From Chondrosia reniformis (Eukaryota > Porifera > Demospongiae > Chondrillida > Chondrillidae), in the NCBI GenBank assembly GCA_947172415.1, contig OX359189.1:9004501-9068500 (forward strand): a DNA stretch of 64,000 bases, in the 5' to 3' direction. Positions 33,045 to 43,894 of this stretch are shown one piece after another. The translations under genes were made by a program, and so were the position numbers. The stretch's first letter is position 1, and each line of letters starts with the position of its first letter. The notes beneath the pieces were generated by a model that did not search any database, was not told the origin of the DNA, and saw only the letters and a list, made by a program, of their open reading frames with translations.

Positions 33045-34778
33045 ATGACGCTATTTCATCTGGGCAATTGTCTCGTCCTGGCTTATGCTCCCTACTTCAT
33101 TTTATACAAGTACTCAGGACTGTGAGTTGCACCAGATGGTCAGTGAAGGTAATGCGGTTAGGAGTGAATTTTACTTTTTAGTTCAGAGAATAATGCTTTT
33201 TGGAGATGCGTGAAAGCGGGAGGAGCGTACTTCGTAACGCAGTTGTGCAAGGTAACAGGGTATTAATCAGCTTGACACTACTACGCAGCTGTCTTTTGTA
33301 GTCTATAACTGATAACTTGTACAAATATGTAGCATACATGATATCTAGGTAGGTAGGTAGACATTTTTTAGACAGGAAGTACATGTGGCTGGTCCAACTT
33401 GTAGTCTCCTTGAATGACATTTTTCCTGCATAGCTATTCATAATGGCAGTCCTGTTTCCGGTCAGTGAGGACATTAATCAAACCGTCACTGATGTGAGTA
33501 CTACTGCTACCTTTTCTATCTCATACTTTAGCGACCCTCTCCTCTATTTGTACATGGTCACAGCTAATGATTTCCTAAGACTAATTCATTTTTACTACTT
33601 GTAGTAACTTAAATTTTTAAAGTCTTTGTTAAAAGTTCCACTTCTAGACTGCTCAGGTCCCCATTTCCAATTTAATATGATTTCAAATTGACTGTGGATC
33701 TGGGTCCAAATTTCCTTCCTCTCCTCAAAGGAACTGATGCAGTGTACTGCTGATCTGTTTGACTTTGTGGGGATCTACTTGTGTCTTTCTCGAGTACTGG
33801 CTAAGGGAGAAATGAAGATTACAGCACTTGCAGTTGGGTGGGGAACTGCAGAGATTATTGGAACCAGGTTGATACCTCTTTGGATTGGAGCACGGGGAAC
33901 AGAGTTTGACTGGCAATACATTCAAGAGTCATTTGGAGCCAACGTCAACTTGGTGAGTTATGGTTAGTGGTATAGTCATTGCATATACTGAAATGGATTA
34001 TTTCAGTATTGTTGGGTGTCAGTGATTCATATCGACTGTATGATGTATGATATTATATGATAAATATGCCGTGTGTCTGTAACTAGGTGAATCACATGAC
34101 TGTTGCCGTGTGTCTGTAACTAGGTGAATCACATGACTGTTGCCGTGTGTCTGTAACTAGGTGAATCACATGACTGTTGCCGTGTGTCTGTAACTAGGTG
34201 AATCACATGACTGTTGCCGTGTGTCTGTAACTAGGTGAATCACATGACTGTTGCCGTGTGTCTGTAACCAGGTGAATCACATGACTGTTGCCGTGTGTCT
34301 GTAACTAGGTGAATCACATGACTGTTGCCGTGTGTCTGTAACTAGGTGAATCACATGACTGTTGCAGCTCTCCTGTGGATATGGAGTAGGAACGATGCAA
34401 AGAAGTTGCACCTTCTCTCTGCAGTTGTCTTCCTCGGGTTGCTGTCCTACAAGTCAGCTCTCCTTCAGTAAGTATTCAATGCCAAACCATTCTAAGTACA
34501 TAATGTACTATTAGCATTATCATGAACTGTGCTATTTAGAAATTGCATTTGAACATTCAGTTTTAAGTTAGCCTAATAAACAAATATGGTAGGACTTGCT
34601 AATAGCACCTAATAATGATGATTGATTATATACTGCTACGTATTTCTCATTCCACAGTATTTTGGAGATTGCATTCCGTCTAAACGCATGGATGCTTGTC
34701 ACTTGTGATATTGCTGTTTCTTCAACCATTGCACTTTGTACTTTAAACTTTTACCAACAAACTGCTAACAAGTTGTAG
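33045..34778 (+). CDS. TMEM147: Transmembrane protein 147
   Basis: Six exons, 33045-33121, 33182-33251, 33434-33493, 33731-33952, 34346-34467 and 34658-34778, join in phase to 223 residues; the human protein is 224. The start [18 protein letters not shown] is nearly that of vertebrate TMEM147, and [19 protein letters not shown] matches its most conserved block. Several hydrophobic segments predict a multipass ER membrane protein, and in vertebrates it associates with the translocon and the nicalin-NOMO complex. The fifth exon's acceptor lies in the last of eight 37-bp tandem repeats, so intron 4 has seven additional copies of the same acceptor and exon start. The start codon is 166 bp from the divergent kinase-like paralog. 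Confidence 0.95.
34068..34363 (+). repeat. 37-bp tandem repeat carrying a splice acceptor, eight units
   Basis: Eight units of 37 bp place the acceptor AG at 34086, 34123, 34160, 34197, 34234, 34271, 34308 and 34345. Each unit includes ctgtaactag (ctgtaaccag in the sixth) followed by gtgaatcacatgactgttg, the first bases of TMEM147 exon 5. Only the last unit continues into the rest of the exon. Confidence 0.95.
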
Positions 34779-34981
34779 CATTTCATTTCCTGCATTTTAT
34801 TTCTACATGCTCAAAATATATTGTTTCATTGATGTTTCAACTCATGCCAATAGATTGCACATGAAAGATTATTTAAAGAACGAAGCCTCTATTAGCCATC
34901 ACATACAGTAATGTATACGTACCCTACAGGAAGACTTATTATACATCAAAATTATTGCGCAATCAATATTTCTCTAAAAAA

Positions 34982-37900
34982 ATGGCTACCACTTCAGATG
35001 GTTCAGAGATGGAAGTCACGTAAGTCGTCGTTTCACCGAAACGTGCAATCTATATGTAGGTACTGTATACGCTTAGTTATAATTCTCTAAAGTATAAGTC
35101 GGAGATATACTCAATACACTATACGTATACCCATATATACCCATACCCATATACTCATGGACTACATACTAATCTATGATATAATGCAGTAACTGCATTT
35201 CTAAACTTGTAGTCCGGCGGTTGAGCCAAACGTCAAGAAATCAGCTCCTGTAAGAGAGAGAAAGCGCCCGATACCCGCCAAGTCCATTCTCCTTGGCGAA
35301 TACACTAAGACAGAGGAACCCAAGATGCAGAGGAGAAGCAGAAGTAGCCGGCAGCAGAAGATGTACAATTCAAAGTTGAGGGTCCTCAAAAGAGCAGCCA
35401 AATCTATTGTTTTTGTGAGCACACCTTGAAGGCTGTTCTACCAGTACCAACAAATTAGCATGATCATATCTGTTGTCCCCACTCACATCATTTGATACTG
35501 GATGATGATACTGGATGATGATGATGATGATGACTTCAAAGCTTTAAGATTGGCTATTTCTCTCACTTGCCGCCATCCATATTCAAACTCGTACATGTCA
35601 TCCATTTCATCACATAATATCAACTAGGTACTATAGTCTATCTAATCATTGTGTGTGTGTGTTTATCATTTTAGGAGAATGTATCGCTTGCTGATAGGAT
35701 TGAGTCAATTCAAAGGCGCATAGCAGCTGCCAGTGAGGAGAGGAGTTTCCTCCTTACAAAGCTCTTGGAGTACCAAGCCAGTGGAGTCAAGCCCAAACCA
35801 GTAACCACTGATGTACCAATGAAAACACCGGCATCCAACCTTCTATCTCCTCTGCCCGGTAAGATTTTGGGGTTTTCAGCCATTTTGTTCAAGCCACTTC
35901 TGTCCTGTTAACTTACATAGATGGTCACATGCAAGTCACATGATCTGAAGTACATATATACTTTAATCAAATGTCTTCTCATCCTTGTGAGTATAGCTAA
36001 GCCAAAAGTTATGACAAAGAGACGAGCAAAGGTTCCCTCGCCTGCCTCCTGCAACAGTGTGACGCAATCCCCCATCCAGCCCTCCCAGCTGTCCGATGTG
36101 GCCTCTCCCAAACAGATGGATCTGGCAAAAGGGAAGAGAGGCGGAGTTAAGAGGATTCAAGCAATACCCATGAATGAGGACGGTGAGATGGTCTATAAAT
36201 GTACGTAGTTAACAAGTAATTCTCTCAAGAAATTTTAAATTTTCACTTAATTCTTAAGTTGAATGGTTGTGAAATTTCCTTAGCTTCAATTTCCTCCAAT
36301 ATTTCATTGGGTCATGTTGTTGTTTACAGTCGTATGGAGACCCAATGACTGACTATAGGAGTCTTTAGTGGGTTACAGGACATTTTCTGTTTTTGGTAGA
36401 TATTTTCAACAGTACCATGCTGTTTATTTTGCCAAGTGGTACCTCCCCCTTGTGGTACCTCCCCCTTGTGGTACCTCCCCCTTGTGGTACCTCCCCCTTG
36501 TGGTACCTCCCCCTTGTGGTACCTCCCCCTTGTGGTACCTCCCCCTTGTTGTACCTCTCCCTTGTTGTACCTCTCCCTTGTTGTACCTCTCCCTTGTTGT
36601 ACCTCCCCCTTGTGGTACCTCCCCCTTGTGGTTGGTTAAGTGACATGGCATTCTCTTAATTAGATTACATGATTGAGAGCTCCTAGCTCATGCACTAACC
36701 ACTGACCAATTATTTGTTAGATAAGATAGTCTCTAGGTTGCTTAGCAACGGGATGTACCTAGTCACGAGAGTCCGTAATCAGAAATGAGTTGCTTCAGTT
36801 GAATCATCTCATGTACTGTAGAATATCCATAGTAACACCTATATACTACTAACCATGTATCCAATATATACATCTCCATAGGAACGCCTGTATTTCCTAT
36901 TGTGATTGGTACGTTGAAGGTGCTGGATTTAGGCAAGATTGTTCATGATAGAGCCAGTTTTCACTCTGAACGCTATCTCCTACCAGTTGGATATACCAGC
37001 ATTAGAATATACCCCAGCATTAGGGAGCCAAGTAGCAAGTGTGAATATACCTGCAAGATCCTGGATGCAGGGGAAGCCCCCTTGGTAAGCAGGTTAACTG
37101 ATGACGACATCATCAGTTAGGATGGAGGAAGTGAAGAAGGAAGTGTGTCTGATAGTGCCATTCAAAACACAACATTCACAATGATTCTTCCTTGTTTGCT
37201 TAACCAGGTGTTTCCAATCACCTAATTTCAGTAATGATGTACATAATTCATACAGGATGCCCTACTCATTTCTCAGTGCCTCTTAATGATTATACTTCCC
37301 ATACCATATTCTTCTATATAGAGGGAAAGTTATGTTTATTTAAGGATATTTTGACTGTTTTGTGAAGTACCTCACAGCATGTGTAACCACAAGTGTTTGT
37401 TTTGTCTTTTATCTATAGTCTCACAGTACAACAGACCAACTTTGATAAGTCCATTATCAGCCATTTTTCAAAATTTAATTTAACCCTTTGGTGCATATAT
37501 AGTATATATGCACATTTTTCATTAAATATAGCGAATAGTGAATTAATTTTCCCCACAAAATGTGCTATATGTAATGTTGTAAAGCATTTAATTCATGTAT
37601 AAGAAAAACTTGATTTATTAACTAAATTTCCTCTTCCCATTCATTCTAACTGTACCTTGATATAATACAACATATTATGATTAAAAAGGTATTTTCCCAT
37701 TCCCATTTTGCAGTTTGAAATGGCACCAGCTGATGATCCTGATAACATAGTTAGAGGGTCTTCCTCATCTCAGTGCCACGCCCAAGTATTAAGGGCTATA
37801 AACAAGGCTAGGTTGGTATCACCATATTTGGTCAACATCTAGTTTCAATATTACCCATTAATCAAATAGATAATTATAATAATTGCATAATGAAAATTAC

Positions 37901-38737
37901 TAAATCATTTTAGTGTTAGTTGGTAAACCTCACAGAAGTAGTAATTGTAGATATAGACCATTATAATTAAGTTTAGTAGTAGTAGCTCTGGTTCTATTTG
38001 TAACATACTTTAGTGGTTACTGTCCCACTGTTGAGGCATGTAAATATTTTAATAAATTAGTCAGGACACCCAGGTGCACCAGCAGCGTGAGCTAATACGT
38101 AGGTCAATCACATTGAAATATATATATATTTGTTTGATTATCTAATAATTTGCATTCTAAAAAGGAAATTAAAAAATATCAGTCTAGTTCAGTCTATATG
38201 CTGCTATTGTACCAGTGACCACTGACATAAGATCACATTGCCCCTCATGTTATTAGGGGCAAGGATGCGACCAATACTGGCTCAGGTCCTGACTTCTTTG
38301 GCTACGGCAACCCCACCATCATGAACCTCATCCAGATGCTGCCCAACAGCGAAAAGTGCACTAAATACAAGATGGTCCAGTTTGAACAGTCCAACCGTAT
38401 GGCCAAGGGGAGTGCGGCCACTTCCTCCAAGACTGGCAGAGGAGTAGCCAGTAAGAAGCTAAATCAGGTAGCAAAGGCAGCCGCATCCTTCTCTGATCTC
38501 TCAAGAGGTCTTGATGATGATGGAGACAGTCTACTGGAGACACCAATGTTGGGAGGACTAACAGCTTTTGGACCTGATAATTCTCCTCTTTTATTTTCAC
38601 CTGGCAATAATGGACTGATGGATTTGCCTTCCTTCCGCACTCCCTCTCCCTTCATTGATGCAAGAAGTACAGATTCTTCCTCAGAGGATCCCTTTGAGAC
38701 ATGCACGTCTATTTCATCGAGCAGAACATTGATATAA
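34982..38737 (+). CDS. TBRG1: TBRG1 (NIAM), FYRN/FYRC nuclear regulator
   Basis: Seven exons, 34982-35019, 35213-35414, 35675-35858, 35997-36182, 36882-37084, 37714-37811 and 38257-38737, join in phase to 463 residues. The N-terminal helix region (YNSKLRVLKRAAKSIVFENV and the following ERSFLLTKLLEYQ) matches the conserved coiled start of TBRG1. Exon 5 gives the FYRN part (GTPVFPIVIGTLKVLDLG, LPVGYTSIRIY), and exons 6-7 give FYRC (PDFFGYGNPTIMNLIQ, CTKYKMVQFE). In mammals TBRG1 acts in the nucleus with ARF and p53 in growth control. The donor of exon 4 was set at 36182 because it alone restores NEDGTPVF; the stronger-looking site downstream would give a stop. The C-terminus is Ser/Thr/Pro-rich and longer than in vertebrates. 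A 17-bp minisatellite lies in intron 4. Confidence 0.92.
36436..36632. repeat. 17-bp minisatellite in TBRG1 intron 4
   Basis: About 11-12 units of ggtacctcccccttgtg, with a block of four ttgtacctctcccttg variants in the middle. Strong C/G strand bias. Open on both strands but non-coding. Confidence 0.95.
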
Positions 38738-40379
38738 ACGGGATATGTTGTTATCATGTACATGTGTTTTAAATGTTAAGAATTCTTTCATCTCGGAGAT
38801 CAAAGAAGTTATTTTAATTGCGCAAGCGATTACCACATCTTATACCACATATTGGTGACGTCACCAAAGTCAAGAGCGAAAGCGTATTTCGGAAGTGATC
38901 TCGGTCTCTGGTAAAGGTGTCGTGGAAAAGTAGCTTTACTTCGTATAAATCACAGGAGAAGAAACCTTTATTCAGAGAAGAAAACACCAGGCAAGTTTTT
39001 AAATATTTGTTCGTATGATAACAATTATTACGACGTGAGGATCTGAGTCGATAAAGGCTTTTGAATTTCCCATCAAAATTCCTTCCAATGACAGATTGTA
39101 CTGTTGGCTTGTTGTATACTAGTCACTTGTAGATGGCGCAATGGCGCATGTTCGATTCACGTCCGCTTGTAAAACTTGTCTTTCCCGGTAAAATAGGTGT
39201 ATTTGTGTTGATCAAAGGTACTGTAGTAGTGTTACACGCCGCGTGATATTGACGGTTCGGTATTACCATTAACACACATCTTCCATGATACTACTTCATT
39301 CTTTAAAAATGCCTTTATGTATTTAGCATGTCTAGCTGCATATTGGTGGAATGATAGTGGATATAAGACTTGTGTCACTTTCATTTGCCTGACCTGTTTT
39401 GGTAGGAAAACTGTATCTCCTCAATCAGTCAATCAATCTCCTTTGATGTACATTTAATTGTGATGCAAGAATGGTGTACCATGAGAATGATTAAAGTAGT
39501 TCTACTAAAGTGTTGCCATTTTTGAAAACTGTCATTTACAATGGATTTCTATAAATGATTTGGAATTTACGTCACTGCAATGTTAGATTACAGTCATCCA
39601 TACTGTGACTAAGTTAGTATAGCTGTCGATATGTACCAATGGCTTTAGAATATATGTCTTAGTGCATTGTCATTAGCCTCACATTTGAAGATGCTGTTGC
39701 TTAGCAACACTCTGCTAGTTTTTATGCTAATAGCTTTGGAACTTTCAGTACACTCTTTATAAGAACCATCTTTTTCTTCAAGACCTATGAATATGCACTA
39801 CTTATCAGATCTCCTATGAATATAATTAGACAGTGTATATTATTTAGTAGGAATACATAAACTCACAGCAATCACTTGCTCACCAGGTATGGAGCATTAT
39901 ATTGAAACCTCCATTTATCCAACTGTTTATAGCAGGGATTTTGTTGGCTACCTTTTCTTGTTGGTTGAAGTTGATGATGTAATGAATGTATGTTTCCATG
40001 TCTCCTCAATTTCCTCCTAATTGTCTAGTTTGGCAATATAGGAAGTTCATTACAAGAGCCTTGGAGTAAATTATAGAAATCTATTTATTATTTGTAGTAA
40101 TCTCTCCAATGTGTTTTATCAGAAACACTACAAGTACAGTGTGTAATTACAGGTAACAATTAGGATGTCTTCTTTCCTAATATTCCTGCCTCCATTTGTA
40201 AGCTCTTGTGTCAACAAGTGATTACCTTAGCACTCTCATGTGTTTCAATAAAGTTTCTTGTGCATATAGCTAAATCAAATGTTTTATTTAAAGATACACT
40301 TATCATTGATTGATGTTGGTGATAATGCTGTAACTGATCTCTTTAAACTGTCTTTGAGAAGTGAAGTACTCTCCATCTG
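38738..40379. other. Intergenic region with a possible 5' UTR exon
   Basis: A GC-richer patch at about 38870-38992 looks like a transcription start region and ends cagg/caagt, a possible GC-AG donor, pointing towards the coding exons at 43.9 kb. The rest up to 40.38 kb shows no open coding exon. Confidence 0.3.
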
Positions 40380-40543
40380 CCAATCCATCCATCCCTCCAT
40401 CCACCCATCCATCCACCCATCCATCCATCCCTCCGTCCATCCCTCCATCCATCCACCCACCCATCCACCCATCCATCCACCCATCCGTCCACCCACCCAT
40501 CCATCCCTCCGTCCATCCATCCATCCACCCATCCACCCATCCA
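40380..40543. repeat. Tetranucleotide (ccat/ccac/ccct) satellite
   Basis: Roughly 40 units of cc(a/c/g)(t/c)-type tetramers, strongly strand-asymmetric. Long open frames here (PSIHPSIHP) are repeat artefacts. Confidence 0.95.
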
Positions 40544-41482
40544 TTCCTCGGGTTTTGTTACTCTTAGCTATGTACGTAATTAGTATATAGTATATTGTGG
40601 TATTATTTCATTATACTTATTAACACTAAAACTTCTTGCATACACGACCCCTTCTTTATGTTGTAATAAGTATTAATTGCACTGCTAACAGAGCTAACAA
40701 CTGGTTAATAAGTATTCATTTTAAAGCAGCCCCCAAAACTAATGTGTCTTCTCCCGTAAGTAAAAATTAGCCCTATTATGTAGTTTATCTGCAGTCTTAG
40801 TGAATGGTAATGTAGCACGGGTTGTCCTACTGTAGTTAGCACCTTCCAGAATATACAGGCATGCTAAAATGGATTGATTCCATACATTATGAGGGCCATC
40901 ATGCGACTTACGCATATCTTACATGGATAACACTTCTACGTAAGTTTGACAAGAAGGAATAGTGAGCAATATTTGATTGTTTCGCTCTGTTACGGAAAGG
41001 TCACTATTCCTTCTTGTCATAGACTCAACCTGAATGAATCTACGTATATTCTATCACTTCTAAGTTTATACACCAATAATCTGGCTCTTAAATACATACG
41101 TAGCCCAGCAATGAAGTCAAATCTGTTTTATACGTACGTACCTCAGTTGAAATGTAGCAATACTGTACATACGTACTATTGTACGTATGTATGTGTACAA
41201 TTTTATTATCTACATATACTAGAGATGTGGAATATGAGCCTTATGAACGTGGGTCTTTAGAAAATTTTGAATTTATTTTATTTATATTGCTAATGCTCAA
41301 TAAATTGTCTACTAATCTTTAGAAAAGAACGTCCCTCAAACTAGTCCCACTAGCATACGCCATTTCACAGTACAGTGTAGTTAATATATGTAATTAATCA
41401 CCATCTAGATCATCCTTTGTCATCTCATTATAATCTCTTCCTTTCTGGGACCACCTCTAATAGGAAGTGGATGAATAGAGAA

Positions 41483-41720
41483 GTGTATTACTAGTACTGT
41501 AGTACATATACGTATGAAAAGTGTATTACTAGTTCTGTAGTACATATACGTATGAGAAGTGTATTACTAGTTCTGTAGTACATATACGTATGAAAAGTGT
41601 ATTACTAGTTCTGTAGTACATATACGTATGAAAAGTGTATTACTAGTTCTGTAGTACATATACGTATGAAAAGTGTATTACTAGTACTGTAATATATTTA
41701 CATATGAGAAGTGTATTACC
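41483..41720. repeat. 38-bp minisatellite
   Basis: Six units start at 41483, 41521, 41559, 41597, 41635 and 41673, with a partial seventh at 41711. Each contains gtgtattactagt and catatacgtatga. Confidence 0.95.
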
Positions 41721-41791
41721 AGTAATGGAGTATTTGGCATGTTATAACATAAAGTATTGCACAAGTACAGACGAGCATATATATATGCTAT

Positions 41792-42150
41792 GCTATCATA
41801 GGAAAGCTTGCTATCATGGGAAAGCTTGCTATCATGGGAAAGCTTGCTATCATGGGAAAGCTTGCTATCATGGGAAAGCTTGCTATCATGGGAAAGCTTG
41901 CTATCATGGGAAAGCTTGCTATCATGGGAAAGCTTGCTATCATGGGAAAGCTTGCTATCATGGGAAAGCTTGCTATCATGGGAAAGCTTGCTATCATGGG
42001 AAAGCTTGCTATCATGGGAAAGCTTGCTATCATGGGAAAGCTTGCTATCATAGGAAAGCTTGCTATCATGGGAAAGCTTGCTATCATGGGAAAGCTTGCT
42101 ATCATAGGAAAGCTTGCTATCATGGGAAAGCTTGCTATCATGGGAAAGTT
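41792..42150. repeat. 18-bp minisatellite
   Basis: About 20 units of gctatcatgggaaagctt with a few cataggaa variants. The unit is a multiple of three, so open frames on both strands are artefacts. Confidence 0.95.
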
Positions 42151-42682
42151 TGGTATTGTAGTTGGCTGTTGAGAGGGGATGTGTACGTACATCACCTTAG
42201 ACATTCCTACTCAGAGGGAAACAGATAGTAATCTCAGTAAACAAGCTCACAGAAAGTGATAAGATACGTAGATAAAATCTTTCAACAGGAAAAGTCCCTT
42301 TAGCTTGAAGTGGTCTTCCAGGGATAAAAGCATGAGAATCAGTATATACAAAAACACTTCTAATACGTATGTACGTACATGACTTTTGGCAGATGAAATG
42401 AATGAATTATGAATGAAGAACAACTAATGAATTCATTTCTATATACATATTGTCCATTAAATAGTTTAGTTGAATGTGAATGTACATACATACGTACGTA
42501 TATAAGTGTTATATAAGCACCATTTTCTATGTCTGTAAGTAGAATCTACATCCAATTGGGGGCTTTCCCCTTTTCCTTCACTGAGCCCTTTACATACGTA
42601 TGTACGTACATATACACTTGTACATGTTATTCCATTTGTAATATCTCATTGTTTACGTGGAGTGCCTAATCCCTCATATACG

Positions 42683-43164
42683 TGTGTATCCCTCGTGTGT
42701 TCATGTGTGTATCCCTCGTGTGTTCATGTGTGTATCCCTCGTGTGTTCATGTGTGTATCCCTCCCCTCATGTGTGTATCCCTTGTGTGTTCATGTGTGTA
42801 TCCCTCGTGTGTTCATGTGTGTATCCCTCGTGTGTTCATGTGTGTATCCCTCGTGTGTTCATGTGTGTATCCCTCGTGTGTTCATGTGTGTATCCCTTGT
42901 GTGTTCATGTGTGTATCCCTCGTGTGTTCATGTGTGTATCCCTTGTGTGTTCATGTGTGTATCGCTCGTGTGTTCATGTGTGTATCCCTCTTGTGTTCAT
43001 GTGTGTATCCCTCCCCTCATGTGTGTATCCCTCGTGTGTTCATGTGTGTATCCCTCGTGTGTTCATGTGTGTATCCCTTGTGTGTTCATGTGTGTATCCC
43101 TCGTGTGTTCATGTGTGTATCCCTCGTGTGTTCATGTGTGTATCCCTCCCCTCATGTGTGTATC
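42683..43164. repeat. 23-bp minisatellite with a 21-bp variant unit
   Basis: About 21 units around gtgtatccctcgtgtgttcat, punctuated at 42760, 43010 and 43150 by a shorter ccctcccctcat variant, suggesting higher-order duplication. Confidence 0.95.
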
Positions 43165-43238
43165 CAGCATGTAGCATGCCAACACAGCACATAAAGAGCC
43201 TATATACATATGTACGTACATACATATGTGTATATGTA

Positions 43239-43365
43239 CAGTGGAACCAATTGGGGGCTTTCTCCTTTTCACGGTCAATAGAAATTTTTGCCTAAGAAGA
43301 ACATTTCAGTTAAGAAGAACTAATATAGTCAGTCCCTTAAAGTTCTTCTTAACGAGGTTCCACTG
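43239..43365. mobile_element. Short MITE with TA target duplication
   Basis: Ends CAGTGGAACC and GGTTCCACTG are flanked on each side by TA. The interior (127 bp in all) has an imperfect inner palindrome (aagaagaac / gttcttctt). A TA target and CAGT ends fit the Tc1/mariner-pogo superfamily. A fragment of the interior recurs at about 42554. Confidence 0.7.
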
Positions 43366-43894
43366 TATGTATGTACATGGAGTGTTGGTATGGTTTTGTT
43401 ACTTGAGAGAGGTCAAAACGAGCAATTAAACTAATAATCTATTCATCCATATTTAATATGTATATGTATATCAATACATATGTAAGAATTGTAGTAAGAG
43501 AAATTTATAATGGTTCAATTATAGTGTGGTATTCTATTTCTCTTTCAAGGGACCCAAATTAACCATACTCCCCTGTGCTCATTTATTGAATGCACATACG
43601 TAATTGGAGAATATATGTATACGTATACATATATGTACATATACGTAGTAGGTATGTCAGTCTGAGGTTGCAGGTTTAAATAGTGAAATGAACGGTTGTA
43701 TTTATATTGAAATTTGCATGTACGTACGCATTTATTATCTGAATTACCCAATTTTCACTGATAATAATATCTTCTTCTTCCATTAGGATATAGCAGATAG
43801 ACCTCTTTTATTGTAGGGACTTTCCCTTACCTCAACAACTAAATCTCATCAGATTCAATATCATCAGTTGGAATAGTCCAATCATCAATTTAAA

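Noticed and set aside
34068-34363. Eight regularly spaced 37-bp units considered as a CRISPR array
   Set aside because: There are no variable spacers; the units are contiguous and eukaryotic, and contain a splice acceptor.
36181-36200. Stronger-looking donor at 36200/36201 for TBRG1 exon 4
   Set aside because: It creates TGA on joining to exon 5; the donor after 36182 gives the conserved NEDGTPVFP sequence.
41788-42228. Long open frames over the 18-bp repeat (YHGKAC and similar)
   Set aside because: The unit length is a multiple of three, so frames stay open on both strands by arithmetic; there is no start context, splice evidence or codon bias.
42657-43295. Cys/Val/Ser-rich open frames over the 23-bp repeat
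   Set aside because: All three frames are open and give similar peptides; this is repeat-driven.
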